Below, piece by piece: positions 1-9,554 of a DNA stretch of 64,000 nt. Each line of letters opens with the position of its first letter. Positions within the stretch are counted from its first letter, which is position 1. The notes beneath the pieces are model-generated. The model searched no databases. It had not been told where the DNA came from and was given only the letters and a program-made list of their open reading frames with translations. A program made the position numbers and the translations under genes. Source of the DNA: Viola odorata (taxonomy: Eukaryota; Streptophyta; Magnoliopsida; Malpighiales; Violaceae); NCBI GenBank assembly GCA_963691705.1, contig OY829539.1:55402327-55466326 (forward strand). The letters run 5' to 3'.

Positions 1-710
1 TAAATAACAATATAATATAGAAGTAGGAATACCAGTATGGGGACCACAATTATGAACTGAATGCATTCCTTTCCTACAAACCAACCTCCAGTTAGCTCAT
101 AGATTTTATTTTTAAGTATCTAAAAAGGAAAAATTAAAATAAGAATTAACCATTCCTCATCAAAAATCAATCAATAAGAATAGAAAAGTGATCAGACAAA
201 GGCAAAAGCACAAAAAAGGAAGGGTGAAGCACTGGATGCAGAGGTTTATCGATCGATTCATGTTTTTGGTGCTTCAATGTCCACATCAAAAAATCCCCAG
301 GAAGAGATCGATGAACCGCTGCCTCCAGTGACGTCACCCACCACCACCAACCACCAAATCAACGCCATACCACACCAACAGAGCAATAAGAAACAAAGTC
401 AAACAGATCTGAAATTCTCAAACAGAAACAGCTGACCGCCATGGATGAGACTTGATTAAGTTCATGTATGTTCATGCATGTATGCAGATACGGAGAGAAG
501 AAAAAGAAGAGAACCAGGAATCTTCGCCTGAGTTGCCATCGCCGAACGTTTTCAGACTCACTCGCTCACTCTCTCTCTCTATCTATCCATCTCCGAAATG
601 AGAGATTCTTGATTTTGTTATGAAGGCGGAGACTCTGATGGGAGTGAGAGTGAGTGACGCACTCGCACCCAATTTAATTGGGGGCGCAGCGCTCACGTGA
701 CGACACACAG
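1..710. other. Left flank, no gene recognised
   Basis: No coding region is supported. There is a TGACGTCA palindrome at 329-336 (the core bound by plant bZIP factors) and a CT-rich microsatellite near 560-592. Read on the minus strand the segment is GA-rich, which would suit the promoter or 5' UTR of a gene lying off the left edge, but nothing proves this. The last five bases (706-710, cacag) are the target-site duplication of the neighbouring LTR element. Confidence 0.4.
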
Positions 711-1625
711 TGTCACGGCCCCACTATTTCAAGGCCGGTGCGGCGCCTAGATCCCGCATTTAGGTCAGCTTTTTCCCGGTCCTTGATAGTAATTTCCAAA
801 AAACCTCGTATAATTTCGTCTCATGCATGTCTCATGACAAGACCTAGCATCGACTCGCATCCATCACTTAAGGCTTAGTCGAACTAAAGACTAATGCCCA
901 AGTCATTCTCTACTCTCGCGCACACGCCCGACTAAGGCGAGGCCTCGATACTCATGGCCATCGCCAAGGTCACTCGTCCACGTCTTGTAGTAAGGCTTCT
1001 CTTGTCCTCGGCCATCACTCACGCGCAGGACAACCAAGACTTTCGCAATCCTTCAAGATACACTCGCTTGGTCTCTCTCCTAAGCTCGCATGTAACTCTC
1101 AACACATTCCACGTCTCGAGGCCACGCCCTCTCGTGCCTCTCGGCCATGCTCGCTCACGCCTCTCGGCAATGCTCGACCATATCATAGGCCGAGCCATCT
1201 CATCTCGGCCTATGCTTGCCCTTCGCCTAGGGCAAGGCCTTCATCCGATCTTAAACCTTTAGATAGAACTTCCGTAGCAACGTTCGCAACCCGAAACCAA
1301 CCTCGGCCCTTTCTTAACTGCGCACTACTAGCTCTCAACTTAGACTTAGCTAGAAGTGGCCATCATAGCAAAGCCATCATGACAATGCCCATTCCAAAAC
1401 ACGGAACACTCGCTCGCACACCTATGTCGCATTTGCATAGGAAAAGCTCACTTAAACAAGCATACTCTTATATCTTGCCTAGAGAAAGGTGGAAAGCTAT
1501 CACACCCCAAAAAGACTTCCCTTCACATAACCGATAAGGAACAATCCGTCAAATTCATGCGCCTTTAGCGCATCTCAGGACCTATGTTAAGGCTAGGCTT
1601 GAACACCAAGGCCTAAACCTTAACA
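711..1625 (-). repeat. LTR (3' LTR of the minus-strand element)
   Basis: A 915-bp repeat matching 3578-4458 over nearly its whole length. Read on the plus strand it starts TGTCACGG and ends CTTAACA. Relative to its partner it carries an extra segment of about 25 bp near 1465-1490. Confidence 0.85.
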
Positions 1626-2112
1626 CTCTCCCACACTTCATACTGTTGATGCCATCATCGACTTGATCTCCATTCTCTAGGCTCTCCTACACTTCAATAA
1701 CTTGTTATTCTTTTCACTCATTTTTTTCTCTTCATTATCATTCTTTTTACTCTCTCTTTTTTCTCTTCACAACTCTTTATATTATTATGGCCATGTCCGC
1801 CATTTTCTTTTCACGGCTCATGTCTCACACTCGCCCCCTGAAGAAGTACATTATATGGATGACCGATATTTCCTCAGTATCAGACCCATATTGTCGACAC
1901 TCTCAAAACTTATCGATCATACCATAATGCCATGTCTTCCAGCCAATCTCTCATATCTTTTATCTCTCACTATTTCTTTTCTCTAGTCTCACTCGACATC
2001 TCAAAGTCCATATCTACCATGGCTCAAGTGTTTCTGACACATAGGCATGTCGTTCCTTCGAACACAAACCCGTGTAGAATATCACTTGGGGTCGTGTAAG
2101 TGATATTATATT

Positions 2113-2332
2113 TGCCCTTCGAGGCCAGTGCCTCTGCGCATTATATTCTACCCCCCTAGGCCAAGCGTCTCTACGCATTATAATTCTGCCCCACCGAGCC
2201 AAGCGCCACTGCGCATTATAACTCTGCCCTTCTGGGCCAAGCGCCTCTGCGCATTATATTCTACCCCTCTAGGCCAAGCGTCACTGTTATAACTCTACCC
2301 TTCTAGGCCAAGCGTCTCTGCGCATTATAACT
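2113..2332. repeat. Six-copy tandem repeat, about 37 bp unit
   Basis: Six consecutive units of about 37-39 bp, each built of a pyrimidine-rich block, then GGCCAAGCG, then CTCTGCGCATTATA with small changes. The fifth unit is slightly shortened. The array lies in the internal region of the non-coding LTR element. Confidence 0.8.
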
Positions 2333-2843
2333 TCTCCTCCTGGCTCAAGTCCGTCTGAGTCAGTGAATAGATAGTTTGTCACTTACATATAACCATGTCT
2401 CGCAACGCTTCATGCGTATTCGCATCGCCTCTTTAAGCTTATGCACTTCATGTGTATAAGTCTTACTCGTCTCATCTGTCTCAAGCTACGTTCATGTGCT
2501 TCACAAGCATAGCTACTTGTTCCGCAAAACACATGTTACTTGTGCTTGAGATCTCACGTATGAGATCGTGAGATCTCATGTCCCGTTTCCTCCCCCACTT
2601 CAATCATCAATGTCCTCATCGATCTATCTCCATGGGTTGACTCGCACTTCCTTACATTCGTCAAGTATGCAATGCAAGGCTCAAGATAATCCCAAGGGAA
2701 TACTTCCCTTTTTGATTTCTTGACCGTTATTACTCGCTCAATTTTCCACCGCCTGAATCAACCTTCCACATCACATGGTTGATATATTCAGACTCGTACT
2801 CGCATTATGTCCAACTTGATTTGTGCATTCTATTAACCATTTC

Positions 2844-2930
2844 ATGGACTAGGAACACTAGCTACCCATACTATGGACTAGGGACTCTAGCTACCCAGAG
2901 TACGAACTAGGAACTCTAGCTACCCATCGT
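2844..2930. repeat. Three-copy 29-bp tandem repeat
   Basis: Three units of 29 bp (2844-2872, 2873-2901, 2902-2930), each carrying ACTAG followed by CTAGCTACCCA. They lie inside the non-coding LTR element. Confidence 0.75.
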
Positions 2931-3577
2931 ATGCATTAATAGTCTCACTCCTCAAATCTACATAACCGATGATACTTTCGTATCCAAAATCGCCTCATGG
3001 TTCCGCATTGTAAGGTCCCTCCTTTTCCTCGAGGTTCTAGGATAACCTACATGCACATTACCACATCTATTGTCTCAAGCTTCCCACTCCTTGATATTCT
3101 AACATTATAAGTATGATCTCTCCTCGAAAGGTTCTTTACGCTTATAACGTAGGATTCGTTGTGTTTGTCATGATAAACATAGATTGGTCTTATCTTTATT
3201 TCAATAGAACTCGTATTGGATCTTATTGTCTGATCACTACCTGATATGTACAATATAAGAAGCCAACAACCAGTTTTATTTATGTTTCTCACTCGATACG
3301 AATTTCTTCCGAACACGAGCCACCTTATTTTCGTCTAGAGCACTTGGCCTATAGGTTCAACTTGTTGAGGCCATATCAATATTTCGCTCGTAATATTGGG
3401 CCAACGTTTTACTAGGATTCATAGGTTAACAATTTCCGTCAACTCGAATTCGAACAATGAAAATGTGTTCAAACTTACACTCCTCAATTATACCGGCACA
3501 ATTTTCTAACTTAGTGCACCTGACTTCAAAAGACTTTGCAATCGCAAAGAAACTGAATTTTTTGCTCCGCTACCAAC

Positions 3578-4458
3578 TGTCATGGCCCTACTATCTCAAG
3601 GCCCATGCGGCGCCTAGATCCTACATCTAGAACAACCTTTTCCCGGTCCTTGATAGTAATCTCCAAGAACCATCGTATAACTTTGTCTCATGACAAGACC
3701 TAGCATCGACTCGCATCCATCACTTAAGGCTTAGTCGAACCCAAGACTAACGCCCAAGTCATTCTCTACTCTCGCGCACACGCCCGACTAAGACGAGACC
3801 TCGATACTCACGGCCATCGCCAAGGTCGCTAGTGCACGCCTCGTAGTAAGGCTTCTCTTGTCCTCGACCATCACTCACGCGCAGGACAAGCAAGACTTCC
3901 ACAATTCTTCGAGACACACTCGCTTGGTCTCTCTCCCAAGCTCGCATGTAACTCTCAACCACATTCCACGTCTCGAGGCCACGCCCTCTCGTGCCTCTCG
4001 GCCATGCTCGCTCACGCCTCGCGGCAACGCTCGACCATGTCATAGGCCGAGCCATCTCATCTCGGCCTATGCTTGCCCTTCGCCTAGGGCAAGGCCTTCA
4101 TCCGATCTCAAACCTTTAGATAGAACTTCTGTAGCAACGCTCGCAACCCGAAACCAACCTCGGCCCTTTCTTAACTGCGCACTACTAGCTCTCAACTCGG
4201 ACTTAGCTTGAAGTGACCATCATAGCAAAGTCATCATGGCAGCGCCTATTCCATAATAGGGAACACTCGTTCGCACACCTATGCCGCATTTGCATAGGAG
4301 AAGCTCACTTAAACAAGCATACTGGAGAGCTATCACACCCCATAAAAACTTCCCTTCACATAATCGATAAGGGACAATTCGTCAAATTCATGCGGTTTTG
4401 GCGCGACTCAGGACCTATGTTAAGACTAGCCTTGAAGACTAAGGCCTAAACCTTAATA
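3578..4458 (-). repeat. LTR (5' LTR of the minus-strand element)
   Basis: An 881-bp partner of the repeat at 711-1625. In element orientation this is the upstream LTR, because the primer-binding-like site lies immediately beyond its lower-coordinate edge, two bases away (3563-3575). Confidence 0.83.
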
Positions 4459-4489
4459 CACAGCCACCTTGGCTGCTCAGCTCCTGCTA

Positions 4490-4635
4490 TGTCAAAACAA
4501 AACAACACCTCGCTTTGTTTTTATTTCTTGTTTTACGATTTTATCCCCTTCTTTTCTTCTTGAAAATGACTGGCGATGCGAGTCGAACCAGGGATCTACA
4601 CGTGGCGCCATTCTAGTGAGCTACCCTGTTTTGTT
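4490..4635 (-). mobile_element. tRNA-derived SINE-like sequence
   Basis: On the minus strand this has a B-box GGTTCGACTC (complement of 4580-4589). About 34 bases upstream is an A-box-like TAGCTCACTAG (complement of 4613-4623). That spacing is what an internal RNA polymerase III promoter needs. The 3' side runs into a T/G-rich tail with TTG-like repeats near 4495-4512, as in some plant SINEs. No acceptor-stem pairing or target duplication was established, so a decayed tRNA fragment is also possible. Confidence 0.5.
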
Positions 4636-5809
4636 TATTGCTCTTGAGTCCTCGCAGTCACAGTGGTCGGTGGTCCGTGGTCGGTGGTCCGTGGGTGATG
4701 TAGATGGATGGTCCACACTATTTATTTTAATGGGATATGGTGGTCATTTATCTAAAGCCAAACCTCGGGTTAACAGGTGGTTTATCTAGCTGATTTTATT
4801 TTATTTTAAATAATGGATAAGATTTTTTTAATATTTGGATATTATTTATTTTCTCCATACAAAACTTATACGTGTCATTATATCAGTGGTTTGAGTATTC
4901 CATTTTAACAACTACGTTAATAAATAGTTATATATAGGTAAGTATCAACATAACGGCTTGAGCAAATAGTTTTTTTTTATATAAAAAAATTGTCTTCAAG
5001 GTTTTTATATATATAGACACTAAAGAATTGGGTCGTTATAATATGAGATCATTAAAATTAATCATTTAGTGATTATTTTATAGAGATGAAAGAAAGTGAA
5101 TAAAAAAAATAAGTTTAATTAGATAATTTTAAGCACGAAATTTCATTAATCATTTATAGGTGATTGTATAAAAATTATTAGAAAGATTAATTATGTAGGT
5201 TTTAGTTGGACCAGAATTACAAACATACAAAGCAATATGAGATTTCATAAATGTATGCATGGGTGAAGATTTCTAATGATTTTCTATATATATAAAAATA
5301 AATAAAGTTGTTTTCAAACACAAATATTAAATTATTAATTAAGGAATAGAGGTGAGATTAATTATGCAAATTGCTTGATTAATCATTAAAATGAGTAATT
5401 ATATAAAGTTTAGTTTGATCAAATTTACAAACACGAAAAAAGAATAAAATTCTATAAATGTAGGAGGTTTGATTGAAAATATCTAACAAATATAAGGACT
5501 AAATTAATCATTTAGAGGTTTGATCGATTTCTTTTTTTTAATAAATATAAAGACTAAATTAATCAGTTAAGAGTTGATTGGAAAGCTTTTATGAACACAT
5601 GTACTAAAATAATCAATGAATAAATTTTTGAAGGGGAAAAAATAGAGAAAACAAAAAAAAAAATTTTAACCCCAAATTAATATAATATATATTAATATAT
5701 TAATTAAATTATAATTATATAGTTATAGTTAATTATATTATAGTAATTAATATTATTACAATTCTATTAATATTACAATGTATATAATATTTTTATTTTT
5801 ATTTTTATT

Positions 5810-5847
<38 letters not shown>

Positions 5848-6032
5848 TAAAAAACAACGTGAGAAATATGCTAAAAATAAACTTTGATATAACTTCAAGA
5901 AGATAAAAAACTAAAATATCACAAAATGATTTTTAGCTTTAGCACTAACCGGTAAACTTTAGAGAGTTAAATAGAATACTCATTATTGATCCGTGAATTC
6001 CTTTTACATTTTTCATTACTTGTGCGGGCAGG
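4636..6032. other. AT-rich intergenic region
   Basis: No gene recognised. The sequence is very AT-rich, with a short imperfect duplication near 4670-4700 (GTGGTCGGTGGTCC) and a TA microsatellite at 5812-5841. Confidence 0.5.
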
Positions 6033-6040
6033 GTGCATAC

Positions 6041-6691
6041 TAAGGGTGCCAAAACGAGTCGTCCCACTCGATCCGTTTAACAAATGTGTTAAAAATAATT
6101 TTTTTTTTACTTGTCGGTTAACGAGTCGATTTATACCCGTTTACCAAAACAATAGTAAAAATGACGTCATTTTGCTTTTGAATAATAAAATAATAAAAAT
6201 GCTGAAATTTATCAAGAAAAAATATAATAAAATAATAAAAATGCTGAAATTTTTTTTCCTAAATTTTCTGTAAATTGTTTATGATCTTTTTTTAAAAAAT
6301 TCTTTTGAATATTATACGGACCAAATATTATACATCTATGGCAATTCAATATAGTTCAATCCGGTTCTGATAACACTAGGTCATATTATTAATTATTATT
6401 ATACACAGAACTTATGACCTACTTCATAAACGGATCAAAAGTACCATTAGAGTATCGTATTCAGATTTCTCATCCTTATCCTTAAAAAAAAAAAATTATT
6501 ATTTAGTGGATACCCGTTTGAGTGTGTATGACCCGGTTTCTGAGGTGGGTTTGGACCCAACAACAAAAAAGAACGAGTCGACCCGTTTAAAAATAGGTTG
6601 ACCCAAACCGGATTCATTTTATTGTGTGCGGATCGTGTCGAGTCCGAGTCTGATCCATCGGGTCAAATCCGTTTTAAGTTTAACACCTGTA
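6041..6691. mobile_element. Non-autonomous hAT-family element
   Basis: A 651-bp element bounded by an exact 8-bp duplication, gtgcatac (6033-6040 and 6692-6699), the target size of hAT transposons. The ends form a short imperfect inverted repeat (TAAGGGTGCCAAAAC at the left, TACAGGTGTTAAAC on the complement of the right). Inside are repeated GACCCG and CGAGTC motifs near both ends, typical of plant hAT subterminal regions, and a 53-bp internal duplication near 6175-6250. There is no transposase ORF. Confidence 0.82.
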
Positions 6692-6699
6692 GTGCATAC

Positions 6700-7345
6700 A
6701 TTGTGCGTCTTTGTGGCTTTTTTTTACGTGAACATGCATGCTAATGGGAAGATATAAGGGTGCAAATTGTCACCGGTGCTACTCCTGCCGAATTTTTATA
6801 GTAGTCGAATTTGGAAGAAAATTTTGCTGCATTTTAGCTGTCCATTTTATAGTTTCAACGCGATTAGTTGTACTATTATTTTACGAAATTATCCCTAAAA
6901 CTCTTTAACTACAGTGTTAAAAACGCAGCTGTCAACTACATTAATACTTAACCAACGCAGCTGTGAACATGTTTTGTTGAGAATGGGAACTCTGCAAATG
7001 CATTCTCGAATGATTTGAAGCCGGGGAAAAAAGGGTGAGAAAGTCCCTTTGTGAGAAAAAAGAATAAGATAGAGAAAAAGGCTTGTGATTCACTTTCAAA
7101 GGCAAGCATATGAAAATTAAAGCAACTTTTAAACAAAACCAAACTATAAAACTCACTCTCATCACTGTTTTTGCTACTTTCCATGTTGTATCTCATTCAT
7201 TCATTCATGTGTTGTCGGCAAAAGCAGAGGTAACAGTAATGTAGATCCATCATGCACGATGGAGAATAGCTATATTAATGTATGTATATATGGAATATAC
7301 AGTGATCATTTAATTACCATAAATTAGCAAATGCTATAATAACTA
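6700..7345. other. Intergenic, no feature recognised
   Basis: No supported gene. Short open frames on the minus strand near 6940-7196 show no recognisable domain. The part next to 7346 presumably holds the promoter and 5' UTR of the small membrane protein gene. Confidence 0.4.
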
Positions 7346-7636
7346 ATGGCATCAGGGGAGACAGAGGCTAATCCATCAAGTAGTACTAGCGACAGTGCTT
7401 GGCGATCTTCAGGATCAATCGGGCCGTTCTTTGCTGTAATTTCTGTTCTTGCAGTTCTTGCAGTTCTTTCTTGCATCTTTGGCAGAATATGTACCGGCGC
7501 CGATGGGACCATAAAGCATCAGAGGAAGTGGTGGTGGCGCCTGCGCTTTTTGCGCGGTGGCGGCCACGGGGCTGAGCTGGGAGGAGCCAAAGTGATGGAT
7601 GATGGCCACCATGGTGGCGAGGAGAACCTTAATTAG
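7346..7636 (+). CDS. Small single-pass membrane protein, unknown function
   Basis: A 96-residue protein. Residues 1-23 are polar and Ser/Thr-rich. Residues about 24-47 (IGPFFAVISVLAVLAVLSCI) form one strongly hydrophobic segment that should span a membrane. A basic, Trp/Arg-rich stretch follows (KWWWRLRFLR) and then a Gly/His/acid-rich tail. Plants have many short proteins of this layout, with a GPFFAVIS-like segment followed by a Cys-containing end (here ILSCIFGRIC-like), annotated only as transmembrane proteins. I know no function for them. The start is the first ATG of the frame and no intron is needed. A non-coding origin cannot be excluded, but the hydrophobic segment followed by positive charge argues for a real gene. 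Confidence 0.7.
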   Translation: MASGETEANPSSSTSDSAWRSSGSIGPFFAVISVLAVLAVLSCIFGRICTGADGTIKHQRKWWWRLRFLRGGGHGAELGGAKVMDDGHHGGEENLN

Positions 7637-8433
7637 TTGTTGTGGAGTTCATTTACTATTTTTCTTTTTTGGGTACAATTTTACCATTTTCATTTAGTAA
7701 GCGTTGTTGTGAATTCATTTCATTCTCTGTTTTTTATCAAATTCATTCGTGTGGATCTTGTAATTTATGATTTTTTTATTTTATTTTCTATGTTAATTGT
7801 GCATGAATTTATGATAAAAATATAATTGAAAATGAAAATTTTACTGTGATGTAGTATAATATTTTTATTTGAGAACCTAAAAGAATATAAATACTGACTT
7901 TTATCAAATGTATGGTTTTTTAGAATTTTAAAACACAGAGAATAATGTTGAACGAATTCTAATATACGATAAGATCAGATAAAAAATAATTAAATAATAC
8001 ACGTATTTAATTGATTAAAGCCATCATTTTTTAACAAAATCCAAAAATAAACTAGATAAAAAATAACTGATTAATACACCGACTTAATTGATTAAAGCCA
8101 ACCTTACACATCATTTTTTGCAAAATCCAAAAATAAAGCATATCCATGTAAGTTGTAACCAACCTAATCAACAAAAACACATCTCCTCCCTCCATCAAAT
8201 ACCAACAATTTTGTAACAAAAAAAAAACATAATCAATCTACGTACTTCTATTCCTTTCTCTTACAATCATAATTGCTCACAACCACCATGACCACCACAT
8301 TCATCAATATGGTGGCCATGCTATTATCACCGGTGTAGGACTATTATCGTTAATTAATAACATTTGTACAATTTATTTTTTCTTCAAATTTGTAAATTAA
8401 TGTGCAAATTAGGATCATAATCATCTTTTCAAC
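7637..8433. other. Intergenic, with an imperfect tandem duplication
   Basis: An AT-rich spacer between two plus-strand genes. At 7977-8138 a segment of about 80 bp is tandemly duplicated: each copy starts AGATAAAAAATAA and ends CCAAAAATAAA. The promoter of the downstream calmodulin-like gene should lie in the right part. I see no clear TATA box that I would commit to. Confidence 0.5.
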
Positions 8434-8934
8434 ATGGATGTTATTGAGACATCAATCCATGTTGACCAACTTGATCAATTAAAGGCGATATTCGACCGGT
8501 TCGACATGGATTCCGACGGGAGCCTGACCATATTGGAGCTAGCAGCATTGCTAAGGTCATTAGGGTTGAAGCCATCTGGTGACCAAATCCATCTTCTATT
8601 AGCTGACATGGATTCTAATGGAAATGGTGCCATAGAATTTGATGAGCTGGTTGGTGCAATTTTACCTGACATAAATCAAGAATTGTATGTAAATCAAGGG
8701 CATCTTCTTGATCTGTTCCATTTGTTTGATCGTGATGGGAATGGATACATCAGTGCAGCAGAATTGGCAGGGGCCATGGCCAAGATGGGTCAGCCTCTAA
8801 CCTATAAGGAGCTAACAGAGATGATAAAGGAAGCAGATACAGATGGAGATGGTGTCATTAGCTTCCAAGAATTTGCATCTGTTATGGCAAAATCTGCCAT
8901 TGGATTCTTAGGAACTCCTGTGTCGTTGTCTTAG
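8434..8934 (+). CDS. Calmodulin-like calcium-binding protein
   Basis: An intronless gene for 166 residues. Four EF-hand calcium-binding loops are present in two pairs: DMDSDGSLTILE (residues about 24-35), DMDSNGNGAIEF (about 60-71), DRDGNGYISAAE (about 98-109) and DTDGDGVISFQE (about 134-145). Each starts with Asp and keeps Gly at position 6 and a hydrophobic residue at position 8, so all four should bind calcium. A short tail ends in Ser. Length and layout fit the calmodulin-like (CML) family, nearest in my reading to the CML15/16/18 group. These are calcium sensors that bind target proteins when cytosolic calcium rises. There is no transmembrane segment and no N-terminal myristoylation glycine. 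The exact CML number is not certain. Confidence 0.93.
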   Translation: MDVIETSIHVDQLDQLKAIFDRFDMDSDGSLTILELAALLRSLGLKPSGDQIHLLLADMDSNGNGAIEFDELVGAILPDINQELYVNQGHLLDLFHLFDRDGNGYISAAELAGAMAKMGQPLTYKELTEMIKEADTDGDGVISFQEFASVMAKSAIGFLGTPVSLS

Positions 8935-9554
8935 ATCACCATTTTTGTTCACTAATCTGTTTCTCATATTTCTTGGGTGGAAAAGAGATTTGTATGTTTA
9001 ACTATTACATAATTTATTTATTTTTTGAGTGGTCTTTCCTAATCTGAGATTTTTATAAAGCTTCAAGTCTTCAATCTAAAGTAATATGAAATGAAACAAA
9101 CTGGTAGAGATTGAGTATTCAAATAAAATTAATCTTCTACCCATAAGGGATTGAGAGGACACCTGAAAATGCCTGAAAAAAGTTCAAAATGGAAATGAAG
9201 GATACTAGACACAGTTTGATAAGCTCATCATGCGTAGAAAACATGAAAAAAAGAAGAAAAATTGCTTATATTTCAATAATGAGGTGGGAAAAAATCAATG
9301 AAATAACTTGATTTGAACTGCATTCATGAGGTACAGAGAGAGGACTACTTCTGCACAACATAACGCTTTATTGTACACTTGATGAAGAAAACTAATCTAT
9401 TTACAGATTTGGATTCCTACCGTCAAAAATTCTCCTGATCCTTGTTGGGGAATACAAGAATCCCCATCCTGATGTGACATATGTACATCAAAGAATTTTT
9501 TTTCTGCACAAAAAAATCTAACAGGATATTCTACTACAAAGAAAACTAAATTCA
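8935..9554. other. Convergent spacer between CML and flippase genes
   Basis: Contains the 3' untranslated regions of the plus-strand CML gene and the minus-strand flippase gene, which converge here. No further feature recognised. Confidence 0.5.

Larger units (their letters stand above)
711..4458 (-). mobile_element. Non-coding LTR retrotransposon, minus strand
   Basis: Two long direct repeats (711-1625 and 3578-4458) flank about 1.95 kb of internal sequence. A 5-bp duplication, cacag, lies outside both ends (706-710 and 4459-4463). Orientation is minus. On that strand, next to the 3578-4458 LTR, is a primer-site-like sequence resembling the complement of initiator tRNA-Met (3563-3575). A purine-rich tract (1626-1639) abuts the other LTR. 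No gag, RT or integrase motif is visible in any frame, so this is a non-autonomous, LARD-like element that would depend on proteins from a relative. One LTR end reads TA rather than CA. The LTRs also differ by several small indels, so the insertion is not recent. Confidence 0.85.

Noticed and set aside
3759..4211. Overlapping frames of 98 and 117 residues inside an LTR
   Set aside because: Both lie in GC-richer LTR sequence, have no domain and occur in shortened form in the other LTR (954-1262), as expected for chance frames.
6941..7196. Two overlapping minus-strand frames of 74 and 82 residues
   Set aside because: Phe/Ser-rich chance frames in AT-rich sequence with no start context or homologue I can recognise.
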